A stretch of DNA of 60,599 nucleotides from Dactylosporangium sucinum (GCF_014647515.1 NZ_BMPI01000070.1:1-60599); one strand, 5' to 3'; positions 8,041 to 16,832 are shown, numbered from the stretch's first letter. Notes: generated from the sequence alone by a model not told the origin. Translations and numbers: made by a program.

Positions 8041-9186
8041 TCAGCCTCGGCGGCTGCGGGGCAGCCCGAGCCGGCGTTCGGCGATGACGCCGCGCAGAAC
8101 CTCGCTGGTGCCACCGTAGAGCGTCGAGATCTGGGCTTCGCGGTACAGGTGCTGCAGCTCGGCCGCGGGTTCGCCCGGACCGGCCAGCAGCCCGTCGGGT
8201 CCGGCCGCGTCCAGCAGCGCGCCCGAGCCGGCCAGCAGCGCCTCGGTGCCGTACACCTTGGCCATCGCGCCCTCCACGGCACCGGCCTGGGCCGAGGAGC
8301 GCAGCCAGGTGGCCTGCGAGCCGAGCAGGCGGGCGACCTCGGTGGCGGCGGCGACCCGCCCGAGCCGCCGCAGCAGCCGGGCGTCGCCGGTGCGCCGCGC
8401 CGCGTGCGCCCACGTGACCGTCGCGTGCACCAGGCGGCGCAGCTGGGCGGCGAACTCGCCGCCGCGCTCGAACGCGAGGGCGAGGCTGACGATCGGCCAG
8501 CCCTGGCCGACATCGCCGATGCGGGCGTCGTCGCCGACGTGCACGCCGGAGTAGAAGGTGAGGTTGGTTCGCTCGCCGCTCAGCGTGTGCACGGGCGTCA
8601 GGGAGAACCCTTCCGCCGACGTCGGCACCAGGAACATGGTCAGGCCGGCGTGCTTGGGTGCCTGCGGGTCGGTGCGCGCCAGCAGGAAGACGTAGTCGGC
8701 CTCGTGGGCGTGGGTGGTGAAGTTCTTCTGCCCGTCGATGCGCCAGCCGTCGCCGTCGCGCACGGCGCGGGTGCGCGCCGAGGCGAGGTCGGATCCGGCG
8801 TCGGGCTCGGTGTAGCCGAGGCTCAGCAGCAGCCGGCCTTCCCGCACGGGGCCGAGGATCCGTTCCTTCTGCTCCGGCGTGCCGACCCGGCGGACGGTCT
8901 CGGCGATGATGAGTGTCACCGCCATGCCCTCGACGGGTGCGCCGGCCGCGGCGAGCTCCTCGTAGAGGATGTCGAGGTCCGCCCGGTCGCGGCCCTGCCC
9001 GCCGTCCTCGGCCGGCCACCCCGCGCCGATCCAGCCCCGCCGGGCGACCGCGCGGTGGAACTCCCAGTCGTGGTAGGTGCCGGACGCGGCCACCCGCGCG
9101 CGGACCGCGTCGGTCAGGTGCTCGCGCAGGAACGCCTGCACCTCGGCGCGGAATGTCTCGGCCCGCTCGTCCAGTGCGAAGTCCAT
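8041..9186 (-). CDS. Acyl-CoA dehydrogenase, subunit A of a pair
   Basis: A 381-residue FAD-dependent acyl-CoA dehydrogenase with the family motifs LGYTEPDAGSDLAS (FAD/substrate) and YGGTSEVLRGVIAERRLG at the C-terminus. ATG at 9186 shares one base with the stop of the upstream dehydrogenase gene (TGATG). Actinobacterial steroid-active dehydrogenases are often alpha2-beta2 heteromers encoded by adjacent genes. The tight coupling and the difference between the two proteins suggest the same arrangement here with the 9186 gene product. Introduces the 2,3 double bond in an acyl-CoA; substrate unknown. Confidence 0.9.
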   Translation of the reverse strand: MDFALDERAETFRAEVQAFLREHLTDAVRARVAASGTYHDWEFHRAVARRGWIGAGWPAEDGGQGRDRADLDILYEELAAAGAPVEGMAVTLIIAETVRRVGTPEQKERILGPVREGRLLLSLGYTEPDAGSDLASARTRAVRDGDGWRIDGQKNFTTHAHEADYVFLLARTDPQAPKHAGLTMFLVPTSAEGFSLTPVHTLSGERTNLTFYSGVHVGDDARIGDVGQGWPIVSLALAFERGGEFAAQLRRLVHATVTWAHAARRTGDARLLRRLGRVAAATEVARLLGSQATWLRSSAQAGAVEGAMAKVYGTEALLAGSGALLDAAGPDGLLAGPGEPAAELQHLYREAQISTLYGGTSEVLRGVIAERRLGLPRSRRG

Positions 9187-10217
9187 CAGTGCGCTCCCGC
9201 CGCCATCGTCGCTGCCCCGATCTCTTCCCAGAGCAGATCCGGGTCGCCGGCGCTCAGGCGGGTCGCCTTGGCCCGGCGCAGGTACAGCTGCGCGTCGTAC
9301 TCCATCGTGAACCCGTATCCGCCGTGCACGTGCAGGCACAGTTCGGCGGCGCGGACGGCGGTCTCGGCGGCGTGCGCGAACGCGACCGCCGCCGCGCCCG
9401 CCCACGACTGCAGCCCGTGGTCGTGGCGCCAGGCGGCTTCCCGCGCGACGAGCCGGGCGCCGTCGGCGGCCATCGCAACGTCGGCGAGGGGTTGCTGGAG
9501 CGCCTGGAACGAGCCGATGGGGGCGCCGAACTGGTGGCGCCCGGTCGCGTACCGCACGGCGATGTCGAGCGCCTCGGCGGCCAGCCCGGCGCACCCGGCG
9601 GCGGTGCCGAGCCGCCAGCGGTCACGGGCGCGCCGCCACAGCTCGTGGGCCTCCACCCCGGCGGCGAGGACGTGCCGGTCGAGGCCGGGCCCGCGCAGCG
9701 GGCGGTCGGCGACGGCCTGGAACCCGAGGTCGCGACCGCCCGCGGCACCCGGACCGCTCGGGCCGTGCACGAGGACGAGCTCGTCGCCGTCGAGGGCGAC
9801 GACGCCTTCGGCCACCGAGCCGGCCGGGACCCGGCGGGCGACGCCCTGCTGGGCCGGGCGCGGCGCGAGGACGGTGACCCGTTCGCCGTCGACGGCCGCG
9901 GCGACGAGGCCGGCCGGGGCGCCGGCGTCGGCGAGCAGCCGGGCGGCGACCGCGGCCTCGATCAGGGGCACGCAGGCGAGCCGGCGTCCGGCCGCCTCGG
10001 CGATCAGCGCCAGCTCGACGAAGCCGCCGCCGCTGCCACCCGCGGCGGCCGGGACGGCGATGCCGATCGCGCCCATGCCGGCGAGCGTCTTCCACAGCGC
10101 CGGGTCGAACCCGGTGTCCTCCGCGGCGCGGACCCGCTCGCTCGACGAGTCGCGGGTGAAGACGCGCGCGAACGCCTCGGCGACGTCACGCTCGTCGGGC
10201 GTCAGCTCCAGGTCCAT
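9186..10217 (-). CDS. Acyl-CoA dehydrogenase, subunit B of a pair
   Basis: A 343-residue, shorter and more divergent acyl-CoA dehydrogenase. The N-terminal helical domain is followed by a reduced middle beta domain and a recognisable C-terminal domain (RYATGRHQFGAPIGSFQALQ, LHVHGGYGFTMEY). ATG at 10217 has a GAAGGAGG site. It is first in the unit that continues with 8041 and the SDR at 7107, transcribed from the promoter that contains the operator at 10244. It is likely the partner of the 8041 product in a heteromeric enzyme; that is an inference from gene order. Confidence 0.9.
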   Translation of the reverse strand: MDLELTPDERDVAEAFARVFTRDSSSERVRAAEDTGFDPALWKTLAGMGAIGIAVPAAAGGSGGGFVELALIAEAAGRRLACVPLIEAAVAARLLADAGAPAGLVAAAVDGERVTVLAPRPAQQGVARRVPAGSVAEGVVALDGDELVLVHGPSGPGAAGGRDLGFQAVADRPLRGPGLDRHVLAAGVEAHELWRRARDRWRLGTAAGCAGLAAEALDIAVRYATGRHQFGAPIGSFQALQQPLADVAMAADGARLVAREAAWRHDHGLQSWAGAAAVAFAHAAETAVRAAELCLHVHGGYGFTMEYDAQLYLRRAKATRLSAGDPDLLWEEIGAATMAAGAH

Positions 10218-10238
10218 CGGGCCTCCTTCGGGGACTCC

Positions 10239-10267
10239 GTTATAACCAACTGGTCGGTTGGTTGGCA
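10239..10267 (-). promoter_or_regulatory. Promoter with operator in its spacer
   Basis: Read on the minus strand, TTGCCA (10267-10262) and TTATAA (10244-10239) are separated by 17 bases, a good sigma-70-type match. The operator at 10244-10261 fills the spacer, so a bound repressor would directly exclude RNA polymerase. It drives the two dehydrogenases and SDR. Confidence 0.65.
10244..10261. promoter_or_regulatory. Operator palindrome, site 2
   Basis: ACCAACTGGTCGGTTGGT, 13 of 14 matches to the consensus, extended by A and T on either side. It lies 27 bases upstream of the ATG at 10217 and faces the TetR gene on the other strand. Confidence 0.9.
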
Positions 10268-10303
10268 AGTGAGCGCCGCTGTTTACCGTCCCGGAACGAA
10301 ACC

Positions 10304-10321
10304 GACCCACCGGCCGGTTAA
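10304..10321. promoter_or_regulatory. Weaker operator-like site before the TetR gene, site 3
   Basis: ACCCACCGGCCGGTTAAA matches the consensus at 10 of 14 positions. It is intergenic, between site 2 and the TetR gene at 10395, so it could serve autoregulation. The match is no better than chance hits inside GC-rich genes, hence the low confidence. Confidence 0.4.
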
Positions 10322-10394
10322 ACTCGGATCGGCCCGGAGTACAAAGGGTTGGCACAACACAGTCGGAGGTCATCAGTGCGGACACGAGTGCGGC

Positions 10395-11069
10395 ATGCCT
10401 AGGCCGTCCCGCCGGGACGAGGTCCGCGCGACGGCGGCCCGGATCTTCCGCGAGCAGGGCTACCTCGCCGCGACGATGGACCTGATCGCCGACGAGGTCG
10501 GGCTCAACAAGGGCACGCTGTATCACTACTACCCCTCCAAGAGCGCGATCCTCAACGAGCTGCTCTCCGAGCAGGTCGACGCGACGCTGGAGCTGCTCGC
10601 CCGGGTGCCGCTGACCGGCAGCGGGCTGGACCGGATGCGGTTCTTCGTCCGGGAGCAGGTCGCCCTGGTGGCGACCAAGCACGACGAGCTGGTCGTGTTC
10701 TTCCAGGAGGTGCCGTGGATCGACCAGCGGCTGCCGGAGGAGCAGGCCCGGTCGATCCGCCAGCGGATCTACCGCTACGAGGAGTTCGTGAAGTCGCTGC
10801 TGGCCGAGGGCACCCGCACCGGGGAGCTCCGGCCCCTGTCGCCCTCGACGATCCTCTACTCCATCATCGGGCTGCTGGCCTACCTGCCGAGTTGGTACCG
10901 TCGCCCGGCGACCACCGGCACCGACGCCCGGCTCGTCGACGAGGTGACCGAGTTCGTCATCAACGGCATCCGTGCCGTCGAGCCGCCCGCCGCCGCGAGC
11001 GCGGCACCGGCCGGCTCCGGCAAAGCCTCCGCCCCGTCGGCCCCGCGTCGCCAGCGCGTCAGCGGCTGA
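10395..11069 (+). CDS. TetR-family transcriptional regulator 1, candidate island repressor
   Basis: A 224-residue TetR regulator. The N-terminal helix-turn-helix (about residues 8-52) ends in the recognition stretch VGLNKGTLYHYYPSKSAIL, followed by an all-helical ligand domain and an Ala/Ser/Pro-rich C-terminal tail from about residue 200. ATG at 10395 gives the MPRPSRRDEVR start shared with the paralogue at 51641. No good ribosome site lies at the usual distance; a GGAGG is 26 bases upstream. It is divergent from the dehydrogenase operon, next to two operator copies, the classic place for a local repressor. Its ligand is probably an acyl-CoA intermediate, as in KstR-like regulators, but that is inference. 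Confidence 0.9.
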   Translation: MPRPSRRDEVRATAARIFREQGYLAATMDLIADEVGLNKGTLYHYYPSKSAILNELLSEQVDATLELLARVPLTGSGLDRMRFFVREQVALVATKHDELVVFFQEVPWIDQRLPEEQARSIRQRIYRYEEFVKSLLAEGTRTGELRPLSPSTILYSIIGLLAYLPSWYRRPATTGTDARLVDEVTEFVINGIRAVEPPAAASAAPAGSGKASAPSAPRRQRVSG

Positions 11070-11086
11070 GCCACCCCTCCCGCCGC

Positions 11087-11116
11087 TTGACGCACGCCAG
11101 ACGGCGCCCATACGTT
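11087..11116 (+). promoter_or_regulatory. Promoter of thiolase operon
   Basis: TTGACG (11087-11092), an 18-base spacer and TACGTT (11111-11116). The operator begins 3 bases later, covering the expected transcription start. Confidence 0.6.
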
Positions 11117-11118
11117 TA

Positions 11119-11136
11119 ACCAACCGATTGGTTGGT
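11119..11136. promoter_or_regulatory. Operator palindrome, site 4 (perfect)
   Basis: ACCAACCGATTGGTTGGT matches all 14 consensus positions. It lies between the -10 box and the start of the thiolase gene at 11160. Confidence 0.92.
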
Positions 11137-11159
11137 TGACTATGGCGAGGGGGCAGGAC

Positions 11160-12305
11160 GTGCGGGATGCCGTGATCGTCGAGGCAGTTCGGACACCGGT
11201 GGGCAAGCGCAACGGCGGCCTCTCCGGAGTACACCCGGTCGATCTCTCGGCCCATGTGCTCGATGCGCTGGCCGAGCGCAGCGGGATCGACCCCGCGCTC
11301 GTGGACGACGTCGTCTGGGGCTGCGTCGACCAGGTCGGCGAGCAGGCGTTCGACATCGCCCGCACCGCCGTGCTGGCGGCCGGCTGGCCGGACACGGTGA
11401 CCGGCGTGACGATCGACCGTCAGTGCGGCTCCAGCCAGCAGTCGGTGCACTTCGCCGCGGCCGGGCTGATCGCCGGACACTACGACGTCGTGGTCGCCGG
11501 CGGTGTGGAGTCGATGTCACGGGTACCGATGGGCAGCGCCTCCGGCGACGCCGACCCGAACGGCTCGCGCTTCGCCGCGCGCTACGGCGGGGTGGCGCCG
11601 AACCAGGGCGTCGGCGCGGAGATGATCGCCGAGCGGTGGGGGTTCTCCCGCACCCGGTGTGACGAGTTCGCGCTCGCCAGCCACGAGCGCGCGGCCGCGG
11701 CACAGGACGAGGGGCGCTTCGACGCGCAGATCGCACCGGTCACGCTTCCCGACGGCACTGTCGTCGGCCGCGACGAGGGCATCCGCCGCGGCGGCACCGT
11801 CGAGGGGCTGGCCCAGCTGCGCACCGCGTTCCGGCCCGACGGCGTCATCACCGCCGGCAACTCGTCGCAGATCTCCGACGGCTCGGCCGCGCTGCTGCTG
11901 ACCACCAGCGAGCGGGCGCGCGAGCTCGGGCTGACGCCGATTGCCCGGGTACACACGGCGGTGCTGGCCGGCAGCGATCCGGTCGTCATGCTGACCGCGC
12001 CGATCCCGGCCACCCGCAAGGCACTGGAACGCTCCGGGCTGCGGCCGCAGGACATCGGCGCGTTCGAGGTCAACGAGGCGTTCGCGCCGGTGCCGCTGGC
12101 GTGGCTGGCCGACATCGGGGCGGACGCCAAGGCCCTCAACCCCAATGGCGGCGCGATCGCGCTCGGGCACCCGCTCGGCGGCTCCGGCGCCCGGCTGATG
12201 ACCACGCTGGTGCACCACATGCGCGACCAGGGCATCCGGTACGGGCTGCAGACGATGTGCGAGGGCGGCGGGCAGGCCAACGCCACCATCCTCGAGCTGC
12301 TGTGA
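11160..12305 (+). CDS. Thiolase (acetyl-CoA acyltransferase)
   Basis: A 381-residue thiolase that cleaves 3-oxoacyl-CoA with CoA. The nucleophilic cysteine is C89 (DRQCGSSQQ), the histidine H337 (ALGHPLGGSG) and the second cysteine C367 (MCEGGGQA); NEAF is also present. GTG at 11160 (VRDAVIVEAVRTP) is preferred over ATG at 11142 because it has a GAGGGGG site and gives the usual thiolase N-terminus. The next gene overlaps by 4 bases. It resembles the FadA5/FadA6-type enzymes of catabolic islands. A second thiolase lies at 30222. Confidence 0.92.
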   Translation: MRDAVIVEAVRTPVGKRNGGLSGVHPVDLSAHVLDALAERSGIDPALVDDVVWGCVDQVGEQAFDIARTAVLAAGWPDTVTGVTIDRQCGSSQQSVHFAAAGLIAGHYDVVVAGGVESMSRVPMGSASGDADPNGSRFAARYGGVAPNQGVGAEMIAERWGFSRTRCDEFALASHERAAAAQDEGRFDAQIAPVTLPDGTVVGRDEGIRRGGTVEGLAQLRTAFRPDGVITAGNSSQISDGSAALLLTTSERARELGLTPIARVHTAVLAGSDPVVMLTAPIPATRKALERSGLRPQDIGAFEVNEAFAPVPLAWLADIGADAKALNPNGGAIALGHPLGGSGARLMTTLVHHMRDQGIRYGLQTMCEGGGQANATILELL

Positions 12306-12943
12306 CGCCCTCGCCGGAGCCGGCGCACGACCGGGTACCGCTCGCACCGTTCTGGCGGCAGTGGAGCGACCGCGCGGTGGCCCGCGCCCCGGCGGGCTGG
12401 ACGGGACTGATCGACGAGCTGCGCGACCTGCAGGACGCGGCCGCCGCGAGCGCGCCGCCGGCGGAGACAGTGGCGCGGGCCACCGCACTGCTGGCCGACG
12501 CCCGTCGGCTGCTCGCCGCGCACACCGTCGCCGACGACGAGCAGCTCTACGGCAAGCTCCTGCGCCTGCCCGGCCGCGGCCAGACGCTCAGCCCGCCGCT
12601 GCGGCTGCTCTCCTGGACCGCCACCGAGATCGTCGGCGAGGTCACCTTCGGGCGGTTCCACTCCGGCAGTAACGACGCCGTGCACGGCGGCGCGGTCGCC
12701 CTGCTCTTCGACGAGGCGCTCGGTCGCCTGTCCGACCTCGACGACCGGCCACCGTCGCGGACCGTCTCGCTGCGGGTGGAGTTCCGCAGCCTGACACCGG
12801 TCGGGCGGCCGCTGACGGTCCGCGCACGGCTGCTCGGGCAGGACGGCCGCAAGCGCCGGCTGGCCGGGGTTCTGCGCGACGGTGAGCGGCTGTGCGCCGA
12901 GGCCGACGGCCTGTTCCTGGCCCTCCGGCCGGGCCAGCGGTAA
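12302..12943 (+). CDS. PaaI-type hot-dog acyl-CoA thioesterase
   Basis: A 213-residue protein whose C-terminal 130 residues form a hot-dog domain with the PaaI/THEM4-like motif NDAVHGGAVALLFDEALG. The first 80 residues are an alanine-rich helical extension not seen in minimal PaaI proteins. GTG at 12302 overlaps the thiolase stop (GTGA). It probably hydrolyses an acyl-CoA that escapes or ends the pathway, freeing CoA; the real substrate is unknown. It completes the two-gene unit controlled by site 4. Confidence 0.85.
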   Translation: MTPSPEPAHDRVPLAPFWRQWSDRAVARAPAGWTGLIDELRDLQDAAAASAPPAETVARATALLADARRLLAAHTVADDEQLYGKLLRLPGRGQTLSPPLRLLSWTATEIVGEVTFGRFHSGSNDAVHGGAVALLFDEALGRLSDLDDRPPSRTVSLRVEFRSLTPVGRPLTVRARLLGQDGRKRRLAGVLRDGERLCAEADGLFLALRPGQR

Positions 12944-12955
12944 GCCCCACATCGG

Positions 12956-12985
12956 TTGACGAACCATGGCGCGGGTGGTTTTATA
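12956..12985 (+). promoter_or_regulatory. Promoter of Rieske oxygenase gene
   Basis: TTGACG (12956-12961), 18-base spacer and TTTATA (12980-12985). The last base of the -10 box is the first base of the operator, so repressor and polymerase would compete. Confidence 0.55.
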
Positions 12986-13002
12986 CCAACCAGATGGTTG
13001 GT
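12985..13002. promoter_or_regulatory. Operator palindrome, site 5 (perfect)
   Basis: ACCAACCAGATGGTTGGT, 14 of 14 consensus matches, 26 bases upstream of the oxygenase ATG. Confidence 0.92.
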
Positions 13003-13028
13003 TATCCTTCAGTGAATGGGAGAACGAC

Positions 13029-14045
13029 ATGAAGGACTGGCCCTACACGGTGTTCCCGACGGGCTGGTACCAGGTCGGGTACTCCTCCGAGTTGCAGCCC
13101 GGGGACGTTCGGCCCGCGATGTACTTCGACCAGCATCTCGTGATGTTCCGCACCGAGACCGGAGAGGTCTCCCTGCTCGACGCGTACTGCCAGCACCTCG
13201 GGGCACACCTCGGCTACGGCGGCACGGTCAAGGGCGAGTGCATCGAATGCCCGTTCCACGGCTGGCTGTGGCAGGCGGACGGCGAGCTCGCCGAGATCCC
13301 GTACGCGCCCGGTGAGCGCCGGCGGGTGAAGATCGCACGGTGGGTCACCCGCGAGGTCAACGGCCTGATCCTGGTCTGGTACGACGCGTTCGGCCGCGAG
13401 CCGTTCTGGGAGTGGCCGGGGATCCCCGAGTTCGCCGACGTCGAGCACAACTACCCGATCGTCCACGACCACGTCGGCATCCGGAAGATCATCCCGCAGT
13501 CGCCGGTGGAGAACACCCCCGACTACTACCACTTCATGTGGGTGCACGGCGCCGGCCAGCCGGGCAAACCGTTGCTGTGGAAGGAAGACCAGCACTACCT
13601 GCACACCCGGGTCGGCTTCTGGTACGGCCACGGCAAGAAGGCGACCTGGATGACGCCGAACGGCCCGGTCTTCGGCGAGATCGAGACCGAGGCGTGGGGG
13701 CTCGGCCTGTCCAACGCGCGCTTCGTGCTCGACGGCTTCATCACCAACCAGCTCACGGCCGCCACCCCGGTCGACGCCGAGCACTCCCAGCTGTTCGAGA
13801 CCATCACCGTCAACCGCCAGCCCGACGGCGGCCCCGAGCCCACCGGCCGCGCTGCGCGGATGATCGAGTTCCAGAAGGGCCAGATCCGGCGCGACTTCGC
13901 GATCTGGGAGAACCAGCGCTACGTGGAGCACCCGCCGTTCGCCGGCGGCGAGGAGGAGCACTACGCGCGGTTCCGCCGGTGGTCGCGCCAGTTCTACTCC
14001 GACAAGCCCTACACCGCGAGCACCGAGGTCGCCGCCGCGAGCTGA
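13029..14045 (+). CDS. Rieske non-haem iron oxygenase, KshA-like oxygenase component
   Basis: A 338-residue oxygenase. The Rieske [2Fe-2S] ligands are C54 and H56 (YCQHLGAH) and C74 and H77 (CPFHGW). The catalytic domain has the NxxDxxHxxxxH iron motif, with H168 and H173 (ENTPDYYHFMWVHG). Length and layout match ketosteroid 9-alpha-hydroxylase oxygenase (KshA) and related terpenoid hydroxylases. ATG at 13029 has a GGGAGA site; the frame upstream runs through the operator and is ignored. It is a single-gene unit ending in a strong hairpin at 14059. No reductase is adjacent, so electrons must come from elsewhere, possibly the ferredoxin genes near 56-58 kb. Confidence 0.9.
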   Translation: MKDWPYTVFPTGWYQVGYSSELQPGDVRPAMYFDQHLVMFRTETGEVSLLDAYCQHLGAHLGYGGTVKGECIECPFHGWLWQADGELAEIPYAPGERRRVKIARWVTREVNGLILVWYDAFGREPFWEWPGIPEFADVEHNYPIVHDHVGIRKIIPQSPVENTPDYYHFMWVHGAGQPGKPLLWKEDQHYLHTRVGFWYGHGKKATWMTPNGPVFGEIETEAWGLGLSNARFVLDGFITNQLTAATPVDAEHSQLFETITVNRQPDGGPEPTGRAARMIEFQKGQIRRDFAIWENQRYVEHPPFAGGEEEHYARFRRWSRQFYSDKPYTASTEVAAAS

Positions 14046-14058
14046 GCGGCCCACGAGG

Positions 14059-14087
14059 AAAGGCCAGGCCCGGTGGGCCTGGCCTTT
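14059..14087. terminator. Strong bidirectional terminator hairpin
   Basis: A perfect 13-base-pair stem (AAAGGCCAGGCCC with GGGCCTGGCCTTT) with a 3-base loop lies between two convergent genes. The A-run on one side and T-run on the other allow it to act in both directions. Confidence 0.85.
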
Positions 14088-14105
14088 CGCTGTACCTCGA
14101 TCCGG

Positions 14106-14894
14106 TCAGTACGGATCGGGCAGGTCACCGGCGGGCGCCGACGGCTCGCGGGGCGAGTCCGCCCGCGTCGTGCGTTCGACCAGCCCCAGGCCCGTGGTGC
14201 CGGACCGGACGAAGACGAACGGGGCGGCGCTCCACCACACCCAGCCGGCGCCGTCCGGCGCCGGCTCGACGAACGTCACGTGCTGCAGCGTGTCGCGGAT
14301 CTCGCCGGTCACCAGCCGGGGCGTGCGGCCACCCAGCGCGCAGCTCAGGCGGTACACCGGAACCCGGGCCTGACCCCGGACCGCGAGCTCCGCCACGGGC
14401 ACCCGGCGGACCTCGGTGTTGACCATGACGGCGCCGGCGAGGCCGGCGGCGAACGTCGCCGAGCGGTCCTGGAAAACGGCCCGCGCCCGCTGCGCCACGG
14501 GCCCCGCCGGCGCCGTGCTCAGCCAGCCGGCGCCCTCGACGCGGTAGACCACGCTGCCGACGGCGATCGAGCCCGAGCCGCGCAGGGCGGTCACCCGCTC
14601 CGGGCGGTCGTCGGCCAGCGCCAGGTCGACGGCGGCCGGCTCCAGCGCCACGGCGATGCTCAGCGGCACCCACCGCGCGGCGACCGGCTCGCCCGGCACG
14701 ATGTGGGCCGGCGCGGTGAACAGCGCCGCCATCGCCGACACCCGCACCGCGTCCGGGCGCACGTGGGCGCCGGCGGCCCAGAACGTCTCCCCCGTCGGCA
14801 GGAAGACCAGCACCCGCGCCGCCGCGTCCCCGCCGCTCACGCAGACCACAGCGCCGGTGTCGGCGCACATGAACACCAGCTCACCGCCGGTCAC
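14106..14894 (-). CDS. Uncharacterised beta-rich protein, divergent relative of the 44913 product
   Basis: A 262-residue protein, rich in beta-strand-like valine/alanine segments, without signal peptide or membrane segments. I do not recognise a characterised family. It shares short landmarks with the 44913 protein: VLVFLPTGETFW here against VLVFLPDGETLF there near the N-terminus, and FVRSGTTGLGLVE against FVSSDGRRGLGIVE near the C-terminus, in the same order, so it is probably a distant, shortened relative in a lipocalin-like fold. GTG at 14894 overlaps the SDR stop. It ends the four-gene unit starting at 17998. Confidence 0.6.
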   Translation of the reverse strand: MTGGELVFMCADTGAVVCVSGGDAAARVLVFLPTGETFWAAGAHVRPDAVRVSAMAALFTAPAHIVPGEPVAARWVPLSIAVALEPAAVDLALADDRPERVTALRGSGSIAVGSVVYRVEGAGWLSTAPAGPVAQRARAVFQDRSATFAAGLAGAVMVNTEVRRVPVAELAVRGQARVPVYRLSCALGGRTPRLVTGEIRDTLQHVTFVEPAPDGAGWVWWSAAPFVFVRSGTTGLGLVERTTRADSPREPSAPAGDLPDPY

Positions 14895-15700
14895 AACGAC
14901 TCACCTCCGTCGATACCTACCGTCTCCCCCGTGACGAACCCGGAGTCCTCACCGCACAGGTGGGCCACCAGCGCCGCGAACTCGCCGACCTCGCCGGCCC
15001 GGCGGGCCGGCACCCGGCGCAGCAGGTGCTGCAGGGCCGCCTCGTTCTCGAACTGCGCCCGGGTCATCGCCGTCTCGAAATGTCCGGCGGCGACGGCGTT
15101 GACGGTGATCCCGTACGGTGCCCATTCCCGCGCCAGGGACCGGGTCAGCTGGACCAGCGCGCCCTTCGCGGTGTCGTACACGCTGCAGTACGGCATGCTC
15201 CGCCGGACCACGTTGGACACCACGTTGACGACCCGGCCGTAGCCCCGGGCCAGCAGGTCGGGGCCGAACGCGCGCAGCATCCGCGCGGCACCCCCGACGT
15301 GGACGGCCATGACGGCGTCCCACTCGTCGTCGCTCACCGGCCGGTCGAACCCCGGATGGGCGTGCTCCTTGCCCGGCAGCGGGACGAACGGCCGGTACAG
15401 CAGCGTTCCGGCGTTGTTGACGACGATGTCGACCCGGCCGAAGCGGTCCAGGATCCGTTCCCGGGCCAGCTCGACGTCCGCCGTGGACGTGACGTCCACG
15501 GGCAGGCCGAGCGCGTGAACGCCGGCCGCCCGCAGCTCGCCGGCGACCGCGTCGATCTCGCCGGTCGAGCGGGCCAGGACCGCGACGTCGGCGCCCTCGG
15601 CGGCGAGGCGCAGTGCGGCGGCGCGACCCAGGCCGCGACCTCCCCCGGTGACGACCGCGACGCGTCCGCGCGCGATCACCGGACTACCACGTCGATGCAC
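14891..15700 (-). CDS. SDR family oxidoreductase
   Basis: A classical short-chain dehydrogenase of 269 residues with TGGGRGLGRA (NAD(P)-binding), NNAG, and Ser-Tyr-Lys in VVSNVVRRSMPYCSVYDTAKGA, ending in the usual GIDGG motif. An insertion after the NNAG strand (about residues 120-145, PLPGKEHAHPGFDRP) is longer than in most FabG-like proteins. GTG at 15700 is used, 20 bases after the dehydrogenase stop; GTG at 15679 gives a tighter N-terminus and is equally possible. It probably oxidises a 3-hydroxyacyl-CoA made in the same unit. Confidence 0.85.
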   Translation of the reverse strand: MHRRGSPVIARGRVAVVTGGGRGLGRAAALRLAAEGADVAVLARSTGEIDAVAGELRAAGVHALGLPVDVTSTADVELARERILDRFGRVDIVVNNAGTLLYRPFVPLPGKEHAHPGFDRPVSDDEWDAVMAVHVGGAARMLRAFGPDLLARGYGRVVNVVSNVVRRSMPYCSVYDTAKGALVQLTRSLAREWAPYGITVNAVAAGHFETAMTRAQFENEAALQHLLRRVPARRAGEVGEFAALVAHLCGEDSGFVTGETVGIDGGESL

Positions 15701-15719
15701 CGGCCGACCGTCCGGCCGG

Positions 15720-16832
15720 TCACCACAGGCTGCCCTCGCGCCGGACGACCAGCGCGTGGTGGATCTCGCGCAGCCGGTTGGCGCGCTTGCCGCCGCGCAG
15801 CTGCATCGCCTTGGCCCGCAGGAAGTGGTGGTGCAGGACGTGCTCGGTGGTGGTGCCGACGCCGCCGTGGATCTGGGCCGCGGTGAGGACGATCTCGACG
15901 TAGGACCGGCCGGCGGCGAACAGCGCCACCGCGGCGATCGCAGACTCCTCGGCGCCGGGCTGGGCGCGTGTCAGGGCGTCGTTGCAGGTCAGCCGGGCCG
16001 CGTCCCGCGCGATCATCATTCTCCCCAGATGATGGCGGACCGCCTGGAAGGCGCCGATCGGCTGGCCGAACTGCACCCGCTCGGTGGCGTACTGCACGCT
16101 GCGCTCCAGCACCGCCTCGCACCCGCCGACCATCGCGCTGGCCCGCAGCAGGTTCGCCCGGGCGAGCGCGTAGCCGGCCGTGCGGGCGTCGATGCCATCG
16201 AGCGCCACGTCGTCCGCCGCGAGCGTGAGGCCGTCGAGGTCGACCCGGGCGACGCGCTCGTTGTCGATGCTGGGCACCGCCTCGGCCCGCTCGCGCAGGT
16301 CGGCGCCGCGCAGCAACGCGCACAGCCAGTCGTCGCCGCCGGCCACCGGCAGCAGGAGCACGACGTCGACGCTGCGCTCCAGCCACTCGACCGTGACGGC
16401 GGGGCCGGCGAGCCGGTATGCGCCGGCGCCGGTCGCCTCGGCACGCACCGGGCTGTCGGCTGGCGCCACGAGGGTGGCGGGCGATCCCGCGGCAATCCGG
16501 CTGAGGACGTCGTCGAAGACGCCGTGGCCGAGCGTGGCGAGCACGGTACCCGCGCGCATGGTCGACAGCAACGGCGACGCGAGGGCCGCCCGCCCGGTCT
16601 CACGCGCGACGATGCCGGCCTCGGCCAGCGTGCCGCCGGCCCCGCCGACCCGCTCGGGCAGGTCGATGCCGGTCCAGCCCAGCTCGCACATCTGTTGCCA
16701 GCGCCGGGTCTCGTAGCCGTCGGGCGACGCTTGCTGGGCGTTGAGGTAGGTGTTGTCGACGAAGTCGGCGAAGTAGGCGCGGGCCGTCTTGGCCAGCAGC
16801 GCCTCGTCGTCGGTCAGGTCTGTGTCGATCAT
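15720..16832 (-). CDS. Acyl-CoA dehydrogenase, second pair, subunit B
   Basis: A 370-residue acyl-CoA dehydrogenase with a reduced middle domain and the C-terminal landmarks QYATERVQFGQPIGAFQAVRHH and AQIHGGVGTTTEH. ATG at 16832 overlaps the stop of the 16829 gene by 4 bases. As with the 8041/9186 pair, a full-length and a divergent dehydrogenase are encoded together, which points to a heteromeric enzyme. It belongs to the unit 17998 to 14106, downstream of the weak operator at 18029. Confidence 0.9.
   Translation of the reverse strand: MIDTDLTDDEALLAKTARAYFADFVDNTYLNAQQASPDGYETRRWQQMCELGWTGIDLPERVGGAGGTLAEAGIVARETGRAALASPLLSTMRAGTVLATLGHGVFDDVLSRIAAGSPATLVAPADSPVRAEATGAGAYRLAGPAVTVEWLERSVDVVLLLPVAGGDDWLCALLRGADLRERAEAVPSIDNERVARVDLDGLTLAADDVALDGIDARTAGYALARANLLRASAMVGGCEAVLERSVQYATERVQFGQPIGAFQAVRHHLGRMMIARDAARLTCNDALTRAQPGAEESAIAAVALFAAGRSYVEIVLTAAQIHGGVGTTTEHVLHHHFLRAKAMQLRGGKRANRLREIHHALVVRREGSLW

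Noticed and set aside
10375..10395. GTG at 10375 with a GGAGG site as a leader peptide or start for TetR 1
   Set aside because: It is not in frame with the TetR fold and has no early stop, so it gives neither a TetR start nor a clear leader peptide.
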